NCBI RefSeq assembly: GCF_022180365.1
Contig: NZ_BQKV01000098.1
Coordinates: 62,001-126,000 of the forward strand
Direction of reading: 5' to 3'
Origin: Faecalibacterium gallinarum
Lineage (GTDB): Bacteria; Bacillota; Clostridia; Oscillospirales; Ruminococcaceae
Length of the DNA stretch: 64,000 bases
The position numbers and the translations under genes are program-made. This document shows positions 1 through 9,104 of this stretch, one piece after another; the first letter of the stretch is position 1; the number at the start of each line of letters is the position of its first letter. Under the pieces are notes generated by a model that saw only the letters and a list, made by a program, of their open reading frames with translations, did not search any database and had not been told where the DNA came from.

Positions 1-570
1 TGGGACGGCAGCAAGAAAGAGGCCGCTCACCTCAAGTGGCTCCAGAAGCGCCGCTATACCATCCTGTTTTTGGATGGAACCCACGAGAATTACGATCTGC
101 TGGCCGCATACCCCACCGAGGAAAAGTTCGGCGGGCTGGTGCAGCCCCTGGGGGGCAATCTCTACCACGTCTGCCGGGGCAGCGTGCTGGAACTGGAGGG
201 AAAACGGTATCTCTGCTTCGGTGGGGGAGAGAGCCCCGACAAAGAGGAGCGGGAGCCCGGGGTCAACTGGTGGCCCCAGGAGATGCCCTCCGAGGCCGAG
301 TGCGCCCGCTGCGAGGCCAACGCCGCCGCCAACGGCTATCAGGTAGATTATGTGCTGACCCACGACGCACCAACCAAATTTTTGGATTTTACCGCCCTGA
401 AACAGGGCCAGACCAACCGCCTGCACGAATTTCTCGACCGGCTGCTGCTCAAACTCACCTACGACCGGTGGTTTTTCGGCTGCTACCATAAGGACACCCG
501 CCTTTCCACCAAGGCGGAGTGTGTGTTCTGCGGGCTGATCCCCACCAGCGAGTCCCACGCCCGGCGGTAA
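1..570 (+). CDS. metallophosphoesterase, 5' truncated
   Basis: The reading frame is open from the first base, so the true start lies outside the window; 189 residues are visible. The piece reads like the C-terminal two thirds of a calcineurin-type metallophosphoesterase. It has a metal-site motif DGTHEN near residue 25, a GGGES/PDKEER stretch, the conserved WWPQE, THDAP (metal-ligand His) and a late GCYHKD histidine motif. Such enzymes hydrolyse phosphomono- or diesters with a dinuclear metal centre; the substrate cannot be read from sequence. Two Cys pairs (CARC, CVFC) near the middle and C-terminus are unusual and could bind metal. It converges on glpK with a shared terminator between them. 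The family call is fairly secure and the specific role is unknown. Confidence 0.75.
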   Translation, partial: WDGSKKEAAHLKWLQKRRYTILFLDGTHENYDLLAAYPTEEKFGGLVQPLGGNLYHVCRGSVLELEGKRYLCFGGGESPDKEEREPGVNWWPQEMPSEAECARCEANAAANGYQVDYVLTHDAPTKFLDFTALKQGQTNRLHEFLDRLLLKLTYDRWFFGCYHKDTRLSTKAECVFCGLIPTSESHARR

Positions 571-600
571 ACCGAACCCCTTATCTTTAATCACAAAACA

Positions 601-644
601 GCAGCGCCGCCCCCCTCTTCCAAAAGAAGAGGAGACGGCGCTGC
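601..644. terminator. bidirectional hairpin between converging genes
   Basis: GCAGCGCCG at the left pairs with CGGCGCTGC at the right, and an inner CCTCTTC pairs with GAAGAGG around an AAAA-rich loop. It sits between the converging metallophosphoesterase and glpK genes. No long T-tract follows on either side, so it may work mainly as a strong stem. Confidence 0.6.
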
Positions 645-678
645 CATTTGAGAGAGAAAAGAGAGAGAGGAAAGCAAA

Positions 679-2169
679 TCAGTCGTTCCGGGCCCAGCCG
701 AGACTGCGCTGGACGGCCTTATGCCAGTCATGCAGCAGCTTTTCCCGCTGGGCGGAATCCATCCGGGGCTCGTATACGATGTCGCACTCCCACAGTTGGC
801 CGAGTTCTTCCAGACTGTGCCAGACCCCTACGGCCAGGCCCGCCAGATAGGCAGCGCCCAGGGCGGTGGTCTCCCGGATGGCGGGGCGGCGCACCTTGCA
901 GCCGATGACATCGGCCTGGAACTGCATCAAAAAGCTGTCCCGGCTGGCGCCGCCATCGGCTTTGAGGGAGGTGAGGGTGAGTCCCGTGTCGTTCTCCATG
1001 GCTCGGACAAGATCCGCCACCTGATAGGCGATGGATTCCTGCGCGGCCCGGATGATATGTTCCCGCCGGGTGCCGCGGGTGATGCCCACGATGCAGCCCC
1101 GGGCGTACATGTCCCAGTTGGGGGCGCCCAAACCGGTAAAGGCGGGCACCAGGTAGACGCCGCCGTTGTCTTTGACCTTTTGGGCGTAGTATTCGGCATC
1201 CCGGCTCTCATTGAAGAAACGCATCTCGTCCCGCAGCCACTGGATCACGGCGCCGCCCACAAAGACGGAGCCTTCCAGCGCATACTGGACCTTGCCGTTC
1301 AGCCCGATGGCAATGGTGGTGACCAGGCCGTTCTGGCTGACACAGGGTTTATCGCCGGTGTTCATCAGCAAGAAGCAGCCGGTGCCGTAGGTGTTTTTGG
1401 CCTCGCCGGGGGCAAAACAGGTCTGGCCGAAGAGAGCGGCCTGCTGGTCGCCTGCGATGCCTGCGATGGGAACCTGAACCCCCAGAATCTCGGTATGGCC
1501 GTAAATTTCGCTGGAAGAACGGACCTCCGGCAGCATCGCCCGGGGAATGTTCAGGGCTTTGAGCAGGGTGTCGTCCCAGTCCAGCTTGTGGATGTCATAA
1601 AGCATGGTGCGGGAGGCGTTGGTGGCATCGGTGATGTGCACCGCGCCGCCGGTCAGCTTCCAGAGTAGCCAGGTATCCACCGTGCCGAAGAGCAGCTCGC
1701 CCCGCTCGGCCCGGGCCTGGGCCCCCTCCACGTGGTCCAGAATCCAGCGGATCTTGGTGGCGGAGAAGTAGGCGTCGGGCAGAAGGCCGGTGGTGGCTTT
1801 GATGTAATCGCTCAGCCCCTGGGCCACCAGCTGGTCCACCAGATCGGCGGTCCGGCGGCACTGCCAGACGATGGCGTTGTAGATGGGGGTACCGGTGGCC
1901 TTGTCCCAGACGATGGTGGTCTCCCGCTGGTTGGTGATGCCAATGGCGGCCAGATCCTCGGCCCGGATGCCGCTCTGGGCGACCACCTCCATCATCACTG
2001 CATACTGGGAGGACCAGATCTCCATGGGGTTGTGCTCCACCCAGCCCTCTTTGGGGTAGATCTGGGTAAATTCCTTCTGGCTGACGGCGACGATGTTCTG
2101 ATTCTCGTCGAACAGGATGGCCCGGGAGCTGGTGGTACCCTGGTCCAGCGAAAGAATGTATTTCGGCAT
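679..2169 (-). CDS. glpK: glycerol kinase
   Basis: ATP-dependent phosphorylation of glycerol to glycerol-3-phosphate in the cytoplasm (FGGY family). The 496 residues match the usual family length of about 500. The N-terminus [16 protein letters not shown] is the classic FGGY phosphate-binding start; [33 protein letters not shown] and [16 protein letters not shown] are all present. The ATG has a good AGGAGG-type site on the minus strand. In enterococcal enzymes a histidine in a YHFYG-like segment after SSE-YGHT is phosphorylated by HPr; here that segment reads EILG, so PTS activation at this site is probably absent (family knowledge plus inference). No glpF or glpO neighbour is visible; it appears to be a single-gene unit. 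Confidence 0.97.
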   Translation of the reverse strand: MPKYILSLDQGTTSSRAILFDENQNIVAVSQKEFTQIYPKEGWVEHNPMEIWSSQYAVMMEVVAQSGIRAEDLAAIGITNQRETTIVWDKATGTPIYNAIVWQCRRTADLVDQLVAQGLSDYIKATTGLLPDAYFSATKIRWILDHVEGAQARAERGELLFGTVDTWLLWKLTGGAVHITDATNASRTMLYDIHKLDWDDTLLKALNIPRAMLPEVRSSSEIYGHTEILGVQVPIAGIAGDQQAALFGQTCFAPGEAKNTYGTGCFLLMNTGDKPCVSQNGLVTTIAIGLNGKVQYALEGSVFVGGAVIQWLRDEMRFFNESRDAEYYAQKVKDNGGVYLVPAFTGLGAPNWDMYARGCIVGITRGTRREHIIRAAQESIAYQVADLVRAMENDTGLTLTSLKADGGASRDSFLMQFQADVIGCKVRRPAIRETTALGAAYLAGLAVGVWHSLEELGQLWECDIVYEPRMDSAQREKLLHDWHKAVQRSLGWARND

Positions 2170-2386
2170 GGTCTCTGCTACCTCCTGTCGAGGGTGATAA
2201 TTGATGCGTCGGGGTGGGGGACGGACCGCTGCCCCTCAGTATGACAAAAACGCACGACACCCCTGCACAATGGAATGCCCTGCGTTTTTAGATTTCTCAT
2301 GCAAACCCAACGGATCCTTGGTTGTGTGGCCCTAAGATAACATATCTCGGATGATTGCGCAATACTTATCCCGAAAAACAATAAAA

Positions 2387-2414
2387 ATTATAAAAGTTTT
2401 ACAAAAAAGTGCAA
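2387..2414 (-). promoter_or_regulatory. predicted glpK promoter
   Basis: On the minus strand TTGCAC and TATAAT are separated by 16 bp. The start codon lies about 215 bases further on, so the transcript would have a long leader (about 2170-2385). I saw no riboswitch I could name in that leader. Confidence 0.6.
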
Positions 2415-2437
2415 CCGGCCCTGTTGGCTCTGCCGTC

Positions 2438-2481
2438 AAAAAGAGCCGGGCCCTCTGCCTGTTTACCGCAGAAGACCCGGC
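2438..2481 (-). terminator. terminator after hisS
   Basis: GCCGGG...TCTGC pairs with GCAGA...CCCGGC across a loop of about ten bases. On the minus strand the stem is followed by CTTTTTG, so it terminates leftward transcription from hisS just before the glpK promoter. Confidence 0.8.
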
Positions 2482-2514
2482 CAAATTTTTTATTTAAGAC
2501 TGGGGAGCGCCTGC

Positions 2515-3759
2515 TCAGTTCCGCTCGCTGAACAGCTTGATCTCTTCTTTGCCCGCGAAAGCTGCGCCCACAAAGCCGGCAGCCTCCAGCTGGCCCAGCT
2601 GTTTGCCCAGCTTTTTGCCCTGGGCCAGGACGGTGACATTGTACTGCTCCCGCAGGGCCTCCGCCTGATGGAGGACGGCAGCGAAGTCGTCCCCCTTCTG
2701 GTAGAGCAGGGCCAGCTTGGCCTTTGCGCCGGGGATCTGGTAACCCTGCTCCAGCAGGATGCCGCAGACCCGCTCAAAGCCGATGGAGAAACCCACCGCC
2801 GGCACCTGCTGGCCGATGAATTTGCCCACCATGTTGTCGTAGCGGCCGCCGCCGGCCACAGCTCCTGCGAACTGGGGGCAGGTGACCTCAAACACCATGC
2901 CGGTGTAGTAGCCCTGGCCCCGGACCAGGCTGGGGCAGTAGGCCACGGCATACCGCCCAGCGGCCAGGGCGCTGGCGGTGGAAAGAACGTATTTCAGATC
3001 GTCGGCGATGGCCGGGTCGGCGCAGCGGGCGGCCACGGCGTCCAGGGTGACATCCCCGGCAGCGATGAAGTCGGACAGGGCGTTGATGGCCTCAGCGGGC
3101 AGCTGTTTCTCGGTCAGCTCGGCCCGGACCCCCTCGGCGCCGATCTTGTCCATCTTATCAAAGGTAATGCAGACCGAGTCCAGAGTCTCGGGGGCAAAAC
3201 CCATGCTCTCCAGCATCCCCCGGAGGATGCGCCGGTCGTTGATGTTGACAGTGAATCCGGTGAACCCGATGTTGAGCAGGGCCCGGGTGGTCACGTCGAT
3301 CAGCTCCACCTCTGCATTGGGGGAAGAGTCGCCCAGAATGTCAATGTCGCACTGGACAAACTCCCGCAGGCGGCCCTTCTGGGGGCGCTCCGCCCGGAAC
3401 ACCCGGTCGGTCTGGATGACCTTGAAGGGGTTGGGCAGTTCGTTGCGGTTGGCGGCGTAGTAGCGGGAGAGGGGCAGGGTCAGGTCATAGCGCAGACCCA
3501 TGTCGGACAGCTCCTTGGGATCGCCGGAGGCCAGAGCCGCGGTGAGCTTTTCGCCCCGCTTCATAACCTTGAAAATCAGGTTCAGGTTGTCGCCGCCCTC
3601 AGATTTGTCCAGGTTTTCCATATCCTCCAGCATGGGGGTGGAGATCCGTTCAAAACCGGCGGCACGGTAGGTTTCCAGAATTTTGCCCTGAATATAATCG
3701 CGCAGGCTCTGCTCAGCAGGCAGAAGATCCCGCATTCCTTTTAAAGCTTGGATTTTCAT
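2515..3759 (-). CDS. hisS: histidine--tRNA ligase
   Basis: Class II aminoacyl-tRNA synthetase charging tRNA-His; 414 residues, normal for bacterial HisRS. Motif 2 is seen in QTDRVFRAERPQKGRLREF, the histidine-binding loop in LVRGQGYYTGMVFEV and motif 3 in FSIGFERVCGIL. The last 90 residues form the anticodon-binding domain (LALLYQKGDDFAAVL... ending near ISEEQ-type sequence replaced here by KEEIKLF). The N-terminal GLRYDLTLPLSRYYA is typical. The start ATG has GAGGAGCGAG upstream. It is divergent from the MFS gene and has its own promoter and terminator. It is not the HisZ paralogue, because the catalytic motifs are complete. Confidence 0.97.
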   Translation of the reverse strand: MKIQALKGMRDLLPAEQSLRDYIQGKILETYRAAGFERISTPMLEDMENLDKSEGGDNLNLIFKVMKRGEKLTAALASGDPKELSDMGLRYDLTLPLSRYYAANRNELPNPFKVIQTDRVFRAERPQKGRLREFVQCDIDILGDSSPNAEVELIDVTTRALLNIGFTGFTVNINDRRILRGMLESMGFAPETLDSVCITFDKMDKIGAEGVRAELTEKQLPAEAINALSDFIAAGDVTLDAVAARCADPAIADDLKYVLSTASALAAGRYAVAYCPSLVRGQGYYTGMVFEVTCPQFAGAVAGGGRYDNMVGKFIGQQVPAVGFSIGFERVCGILLEQGYQIPGAKAKLALLYQKGDDFAAVLHQAEALREQYNVTVLAQGKKLGKQLGQLEAAGFVGAAFAGKEEIKLFSERN

Positions 3760-3800
3760 AACATTCTCGCTCCTCTTTGTTCAGACGATACTCTCTTTTC

Positions 3801-3828
3801 ATTATAAAGGTTCAGCCCGGATTGTCAA
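3801..3828 (-). promoter_or_regulatory. hisS promoter
   Basis: Minus strand TTGACA, 16 bp, TATAAT, about 40 bases before the hisS start codon. Its -35 box overlaps that of the divergent MFS promoter on the other strand. Confidence 0.75.
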
Positions 3829-3851
3829 CCGAAAAGGGGATACACTATAAG
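3822..3851 (+). promoter_or_regulatory. predicted MFS carrier promoter
   Basis: Plus strand TTGTCA, 18 bp, TATAAG, about 45 bases before the ATG at 3896. The -35 element is nearly the mirror of the hisS one, so the two polymerases would compete for the same DNA. Confidence 0.5.
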
Positions 3852-3895
3852 CTGGATAGCCTGTGTCCCTTCTCGGGGGGCGGAAAGGAGATTAT

Positions 3896-5128
3896 ATGGA
3901 ACAGAAAATGGGCCGGTTTACCGCAGAGCACCCCTGGGCGGTGCTGGCGGCCGGGGCGGTGATTCAAATTCTCACCGGGATTCCTGCCGCCTGGGGGGCT
4001 TTTCAGCAGCCGGTAATGGAGGAATACGGCTTCAGTGAGGCTCAGGCGGGCTATGCTTTCGCGCTGCTGATCGCCGCCTTTGGGGTGGGGTGCCTTTTGG
4101 GGGGCTTTTTGCAGGACCGCCGGGGCCCCCGGTGCGCCGCCCTCTGGGGAACGGCCCTGCTCTGCGGGGGCTTCTTTGGGGCGGGAGCCCTGCCGCCGGG
4201 GCTGAGCTGGGCCTTTTTTCTGGTTTTCAGTATCCCGGCGGGGCTGGGCAGCGCCTTTTTGTATCCCGCCATCCAGTCCTGCGCCCAGAAGTGGTACCAG
4301 GGCCGCAAGGGGCTGGCCACCGGTGTCATCGGCGGGGCAGTGGGGCTGTCGGGGGCCTTTCTGACCTTCTTTGTCCGGGCGGCGGTGGCGGGGTTCGGCC
4401 CGGTGGAGGGGATTCGCGGGGCCTTCTGGGCATTGGGCGGGCTGACCCTGCCGGTCTGCCTGGCAGGCAGCGCTTTGCTGTCGGATCCGCCCGCCGAAAA
4501 GCCCCGCCCCGATCAGCAGGGCAAAAAGCAGAAAACCCCACCTCTGGATTATCCCCCCGGCCGGATGCTCTGTACCCGCCAGTATTGGCTCTGCGCGGCA
4601 GCGGTCTGCCTTTCCACCCCGGCGGTGCTGCTGTTCAGCCCGATTATCCTCCGGCTGGGGCAGGAGAGGGGCTTGAGCGAAGGGGCGGCGGTCTGGGCCA
4701 TTGTGCTGGGCAGCGGCGGCAGCGCCGCCGGGCGGCTGCTGATGCCTCTGCTCAGCGATAAAATCGGCCGGCGAAAGACCGATCTTTTCCTGTTCGGGGG
4801 GCTGTTCGGACTATCGGTGGCCTTTGCTTTTGCACAAAGCTGGGGCGTGATTGCTGTCTATGCGGGGCTGACCTTCTGCTACTCGGCCCTGGCGGCGGTG
4901 CTGCCCGCCCTCTCCACCGATCTGTTCGGCCTGCCCCACGCGGGGGTCAACTATGGTTTTCTTGCCCTGGGACAGACGGCGGGGAGCCTGGCTTTTCCCT
5001 TTTTAGCCAATGGTTTGGGGCTGGAGATGGGCCGCCACTGGCTGGCAGCAGGGGCGGCGGCCGCCGGGTTCGGAGCCATCTGGCTGCTCCGGCCCACCCG
5101 GGCCCCGCGCTCGCCCCGGGCCAACTGA
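3896..5128 (+). CDS. MFS transporter, OFA (oxalate/formate antiporter)-like
   Basis: A 410-residue membrane carrier with about twelve hydrophobic segments in two halves split by a charged loop near residues 200-225 (EKPRPDQQGKKQK). The N-terminal half has GCLLGGFLQDRRGPRCAALWG, the GxLxDRxGxR motif A of the major facilitator family; a second copy, LSDKIGRRKTDLF, sits in the C-terminal half. The opening FTAEHPWAVLAAGAVIQILTGIPAAWGAF resembles the OFA subfamily that exchanges organic anions. The substrate is unknown. The ATG at 3896 is chosen because AAAGGAG lies six bases upstream; an in-frame start at 3863 has none. No enzyme partner adjoins it. Confidence 0.85.
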   Translation: MEQKMGRFTAEHPWAVLAAGAVIQILTGIPAAWGAFQQPVMEEYGFSEAQAGYAFALLIAAFGVGCLLGGFLQDRRGPRCAALWGTALLCGGFFGAGALPPGLSWAFFLVFSIPAGLGSAFLYPAIQSCAQKWYQGRKGLATGVIGGAVGLSGAFLTFFVRAAVAGFGPVEGIRGAFWALGGLTLPVCLAGSALLSDPPAEKPRPDQQGKKQKTPPLDYPPGRMLCTRQYWLCAAAVCLSTPAVLLFSPIILRLGQERGLSEGAAVWAIVLGSGGSAAGRLLMPLLSDKIGRRKTDLFLFGGLFGLSVAFAFAQSWGVIAVYAGLTFCYSALAAVLPALSTDLFGLPHAGVNYGFLALGQTAGSLAFPFLANGLGLEMGRHWLAAGAAAAGFGAIWLLRPTRAPRSPRAN

Positions 5129-5249
5129 GGCGGAAAACCCCGGGATGGCAAAAACGACAAAAAATTCACAAAACCTGCACCAAAAAGCGTACAAGCAGCC
5201 GAACTGTGCCCAAGAACCCCTTTGACGGAGGATTTTTGCGTGAAAGAAC

Positions 5250-5278
5250 TTGCAAAATGGAACCGATTTCTCTATAAT
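5250..5278 (+). promoter_or_regulatory. strong promoter for scaffold/GGGtGRT operon
   Basis: TTGCAA, exactly 17 bp, then consensus TATAAT, about 80 bases before the ATG at 5361. The remaining intergenic DNA (5129-5249) shows no clear gene or terminator. Confidence 0.75.
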
Positions 5279-5360
5279 AAAACCAAGCGTGGTTTATACC
5301 GGTTCTGGTGCGGCAGCGTGGCCGGACGGCCGGTGAATTTTACAAAAGGAGAGTATGATT

Positions 5361-6062
5361 ATGACCTATTCGCAGCAAGTACAGAACATGTGCCCGATCA
5401 CCAAAGGTCCTAAGCATGGTCCCGCCCCCATCCCCGAAGAGGGTGCATGGGTCAAGGCTTATGAGATCAAGGACATCAGCGGCTACACCCATGGTGTGGG
5501 CTGGTGTGCACCTCAGCAGGGCACCTGCAAGCTGTCTCTGAATATCAAGAACGGCGTCATTGAGGAGGCTCTGGTCGAGACCATCGGCTGCTCCGGCATG
5601 ACCCACTCCGCTGCTATGGCAGGCGAGATCCTGCCCGGCAAGACCATCCTGGAGGCTCTGAACACCGACCTGGTCTGCGACGCCATCAACGTGGCTATGC
5701 GCGAGCTGTTCCTGCAGATCGTCTACGGCCGCAGCCAGACCGCTTTCTCTGAGGACGGCCTGCCCATCGGCGCCGGCCTGGACGACCTGGGCAAGGGCCT
5801 GCGTTCCATGACCGGCACCATCTTCTCCACCCGTGAGAAGGGCGTCCGTTACCTGGAGCTGACCGAGGGCTACATCAACAAGCTGGCTGTGGACGAGAAC
5901 AACGAGGTCATCGGCTACCAGTTCGTCAAGCTGGGCAAGATGATGGAGGACATCCGTCACGGCGTCGAGCCCAACGAGGCTTACAAGAAGAACATCGGCA
6001 CCTACGGCCGCTTCAGCGAGGACCAGGGCGCCGTCAAGTACATCGACCCGCGTGAGGAATAA
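5361..6062 (+). CDS. iron-sulfur cluster assembly scaffold-like (NifU/IscU-type) protein
   Basis: 233 residues. Likely role: binding or delivering iron-sulfur clusters, judged from NifU-like features. Cysteines in GWCAPQQGTCKLSLN, ETIGCSGMTHSAAMAGEILPGKTILEAL and DLVCDAI are spaced as in U-type scaffolds, and the central block from residue 60 to 110 carries the GC-SxxxAxxA...GK-TxxEA pattern. The C-terminal half (LGKMMEDIRHGVEPNEAYKKN) is an extension not found in short IscU. The ATG at 5361 lies eight bases after AAAGGAG; the in-frame ATG at 5355 is too close to it. It is 17 bases upstream of the GGGtGRT gene, almost surely co-transcribed. The very regular codon use (GCT, GGC, AAG, ATC) suggests high expression. 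The biochemical role is inferred, not established. Confidence 0.75.
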   Translation: MTYSQQVQNMCPITKGPKHGPAPIPEEGAWVKAYEIKDISGYTHGVGWCAPQQGTCKLSLNIKNGVIEEALVETIGCSGMTHSAAMAGEILPGKTILEALNTDLVCDAINVAMRELFLQIVYGRSQTAFSEDGLPIGAGLDDLGKGLRSMTGTIFSTREKGVRYLELTEGYINKLAVDENNEVIGYQFVKLGKMMEDIRHGVEPNEAYKKNIGTYGRFSEDQGAVKYIDPREE

Positions 6063-6079
6063 GAGAGGAGGAGCAACTA

Positions 6080-7078
6080 ATGGCAACTTTTGAATCTATG
6101 GATCGTCGCATGCCCAAAATTGAGGCGTGCCTGAAGGCCAACGGCCTCGAGTCTCTGGACGCCTGCAACGAGATGCTCCTCGCCAAGGGCATCGACTGCG
6201 ACAAGATCGTCCGCGGCGTGCAGCCCATCTGCTTCGACAACGCCGTCTGGGCTTACACCCTGGGCACCGCCATCGCCGTCAAGCGCGGCCTGACCGATGC
6301 CGCCGCCTGCGCTTCCGCCATCGGCGAGGGCCTGGAGGCTTTCACCATCCCCGGCTCTGTTGCTGAGCAGCGCAACGTCGGTCTGGGCCACGGCAACCTG
6401 GGCGCTCGTCTGCTGAGCGAGGACACCACCTGCTTCGCCTTCCTGGCTGGCCACGAGTCCTTCGCTGCTGCTGAGGGTGCTATCGGCATCGCCCGCACCG
6501 CCAACAAGGTACGCAAGACCCCCCTGCGCGTCATCCTGAACGGCCTGGGCAAGGACGCCGCTTACATCATCTCTCGGATCAACGGCTTTACTTACGTTCA
6601 GACCGAGTACGACATCCCCACTCAGACCCTGACCGTCGTCAAGGAGATCCCCTTCTCCAAGGGCGAGCGCGCTGCTGTCCGCTGCTACGGCGCCAACGAC
6701 GTCATGGAGGGTGTTGCCATCATGAAGAAGGAGGACGTCCAGTGCTCCATCACCGGCAACTCCACCAACCCCGTCCGCTTCCAGCACCTGGTTGCCGGCA
6801 CCTATAAGAAGTGGGCCAACGAGAATGGCAAGCCCTACTTCTCCGTCGCTTCCGGCGGCGGCACCGGCCGTACCCTGCACCCGGACAACGTCGCAGCCGG
6901 CCCCGCCAGCTACGGCCTGACCGACTCTCTGGGCCGCGTCCACGGCGATGCTCAGTTCGCTGGTTCTTCCTCCGTGCCCGCGCACGTTGAGATGATGGGC
7001 CTGATCGGCATGGGCAACAACCCGATGGTTGGCGCCACTGTCGCTTGCGCCGTCGCTGCTGCACAGGCCAACGCCTAA
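6080..7078 (+). CDS. GGGtGRT family protein
   Basis: A 332-residue member of the family named for its GGGTGRT motif, here in YFSVASGGGTGRTLHPDN near residue 250. The family is conserved in anaerobes and has no established function that I know of. Other visible blocks are CFDNAVWAYTLGTAIAVKRG, VGLGHGNLGARLLSEDTTCFAFLAGHESFAAAEG and MIGMGNNPMVGATVA (here LIGMGNNPMVG) near the C-terminus. It has no signal peptide or membrane segment, so it is cytoplasmic. It follows the scaffold-like gene with GAGAGGAGGAG as ribosome site and shares its strongly biased codons, so the pair probably works together in an abundant, iron-sulfur-related process (inference). Confidence 0.88.
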   Translation: MATFESMDRRMPKIEACLKANGLESLDACNEMLLAKGIDCDKIVRGVQPICFDNAVWAYTLGTAIAVKRGLTDAAACASAIGEGLEAFTIPGSVAEQRNVGLGHGNLGARLLSEDTTCFAFLAGHESFAAAEGAIGIARTANKVRKTPLRVILNGLGKDAAYIISRINGFTYVQTEYDIPTQTLTVVKEIPFSKGERAAVRCYGANDVMEGVAIMKKEDVQCSITGNSTNPVRFQHLVAGTYKKWANENGKPYFSVASGGGTGRTLHPDNVAAGPASYGLTDSLGRVHGDAQFAGSSSVPAHVEMMGLIGMGNNPMVGATVACAVAAAQANA

Positions 7079-7103
7079 TCCCCTGTTTTCCTTTGTTCGA
7101 CAG

Positions 7104-7150
7104 GGGGGAGCCGTATTCCTTAAAAAAAGGGACCCGACTCCCCCTTTTTT
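7104..7150 (+). terminator. terminator after GGGtGRT gene
   Basis: GGGGGAG pairs with CTCCCCC across a 27-base loop and is followed by TTTTTT. It separates the cytoplasmic pair from the flavoprotein operon. Confidence 0.75.
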
Positions 7151-7199
7151 GTTGAGTATGTCCGCATCACACACAACCAAGAAGAAAGGAATATCCACT

Positions 7200-9104
7200 A
7201 TGAAAAAGCGCATTGCTGCTCTTGTGCTGGCAGCGGCCATGGTCTTCAGCCTGGCTGCCTGCGGCGGCAAGAGTGAGTCCACCGCTGCCAGCAGCTCGTC
7301 TTCTGCTGGCGTGTCGGGCGAATTCACCGGCACTGCCAATGGTATGGGTGAAGTGACTGTGACTGTCACCCTGACCGATGGCGTCATCACCGACTGTGTG
7401 GTGGAAGGCCCCGATGAGACCGAGGGCATCGGCTCTGTGGTCGTGGCCAACGCTCCCGAAGAGGTCGTCTCTGCCAACAAGGGCTCCATCGACGTTGTCT
7501 CGGGTGCTACCATCACCTCCAACGCTGTCAACGAGGCTCTGGCTGCTGCTCTGACCGCCGCCGGCCTGGATGCTGCTGACTTTGTCGGCAACGCTTCCGA
7601 GGAGACCGCTGAGGATACCACCGTTGAGGCTGACATCGTTGTGGTCGGCGCAGGCGGCGCCGGCATGACCGCTGCCATCTCCGCTGCGAAGGAAGGCAAG
7701 AGCGTCGTGATCGTTGAGAGCCAGTCCATGGTGGGAGGCAACTCTGTCCGCGCTACCGGCGGCCTGAACGCAACCCACACCCCCGCTCAGGACGAGAACG
7801 AGTTCAACGAGGCTGCCGGTGTCGAGAAGACCCTGGCTACCGCTGCTGAGAGCTACGCCGACGACGAGACCATCACCGCTCTGGCTGCTACCGTGGCTGA
7901 GCAGTGGGCCGAGTACCAGGCCAACCCCGTTGGCTACTTCGACTCCGTCGAGCTGATGGAGCTGGATACCATGATCGGCGGCAAGGGCGTCAACAACCCC
8001 GAGCTGGTCGAGGTTCTCTGCTCCAACTCCGCTGACGCCATCGAGTGGCTGGCTTCCATCGGCATCGATATGCCCAGCGTTTCCAGCTTCGGCGGCGCTT
8101 CCGTCAAGCGGATCCATCGCCCCCTGAACGACGAGGGCAAGGTTGTCTCCGTCGGCAGCTACATGATCCCCCTGCTGGAGAAGAACTGCGAGGAGGCTGG
8201 CGTTGAGATCCTGTTCAACACCACCGCCAACGAGATCTTGACTGACGACAACGGCGCTGCTGTGGGCGTCGTTGCCACCGGCAAGAGCGGCGAGACCGTC
8301 ACCGTCAACGCCAAGGCTGTTGTTCTGGCTACCGGCGGCTTCGGCGCCAACCTGGAGAAGGTCGTCGAGTACAAGCCCGATCTGGCCGGCTTCATGACCA
8401 CCAACGCTGCTGGCGCTCAGGGCCAGGGCATCGACATGGCAGTTGCCATCGGCGCTGGCACTGTGGATATGGATCAGATCCAGATTCACCCCACCGTTGA
8501 GGCCAACACCGCTGCCCTGATCACCGAGGGTCTGCGCGGCGACGGCGCTATCCTGGTCAACGCCGAAGGCAACCGCTTCACCGACGAAGTGGGTACCCGT
8601 GATGTTGTCTCCGCTGCTGAGATCGCTCAGACCGGCAGCTACAGCTGGCTGATCATCGACCAGGCCATGGTGGATGCTTCCAGCGTCATCCAGGGCTACA
8701 TCAAGAATGGCTACACCGTGACCGGCGAGACCTATGAGGCTCTGGCTGAGGCCATGGGCGTGGATGCTACCGCTTTCGCCGCTACCATGGAGAAGTGGAA
8801 CGCCTGCGTTGAGGCTGGCAAGGACGAGGAGTTCGGCCGTACCAGCTTCGCTAACCCCCTGAACACCGCTCCTTACTACGCCATCAAGGTCACCGCTGGT
8901 GTCCACCACACCATGGGCGGTCTGACCATCAACGCCAACACTGAGGTCCTGGCAGAGGACGGCTCCGTGATCCCGGGCCTGTACGCTGCTGGTGAGGTTA
9001 CCGGCGGCGTCCACGGTGCAAACCGTCTGGGCGGCAACGCTGTGGCTGACTTCACCGTCTTCGGCCGCATCGCCGGCCAGCAGGCCAGCGCTTACGTTGG
9101 ATGA
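7200..9104 (+). CDS. extracytoplasmic FMN/FAD lipoprotein reductase (fumarate/urocanate reductase family)
   Basis: 634 residues, exported and lipid-anchored: the signal ends LAAC with the lipobox cysteine at residue 21. Residues 40-125 are an FMN-binding domain with the flavinylation motif SGAT at 101-104, whose threonine is normally modified by ApbE with FMN. From residue 145 a fumarate-reductase-type FAD domain begins (GxGxxG at 150-155). Family active-site segments are seen: KRIHRPLND, RDVVSA, APYYAIKVTAGVHHTMGG and GEVTGGVHGANRLGGNA. It would reduce an unsaturated acid (fumarate, urocanate or similar) on the outer face; the substrate is not decidable. The ATG at 7200 is used because the signal peptide starts there. 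The next gene overlaps by four bases. ApbE is not in the window. Confidence 0.9.
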   Translation: MKKRIAALVLAAAMVFSLAACGGKSESTAASSSSSAGVSGEFTGTANGMGEVTVTVTLTDGVITDCVVEGPDETEGIGSVVVANAPEEVVSANKGSIDVVSGATITSNAVNEALAAALTAAGLDAADFVGNASEETAEDTTVEADIVVVGAGGAGMTAAISAAKEGKSVVIVESQSMVGGNSVRATGGLNATHTPAQDENEFNEAAGVEKTLATAAESYADDETITALAATVAEQWAEYQANPVGYFDSVELMELDTMIGGKGVNNPELVEVLCSNSADAIEWLASIGIDMPSVSSFGGASVKRIHRPLNDEGKVVSVGSYMIPLLEKNCEEAGVEILFNTTANEILTDDNGAAVGVVATGKSGETVTVNAKAVVLATGGFGANLEKVVEYKPDLAGFMTTNAAGAQGQGIDMAVAIGAGTVDMDQIQIHPTVEANTAALITEGLRGDGAILVNAEGNRFTDEVGTRDVVSAAEIAQTGSYSWLIIDQAMVDASSVIQGYIKNGYTVTGETYEALAEAMGVDATAFAATMEKWNACVEAGKDEEFGRTSFANPLNTAPYYAIKVTAGVHHTMGGLTINANTEVLAEDGSVIPGLYAAGEVTGGVHGANRLGGNAVADFTVFGRIAGQQASAYVG

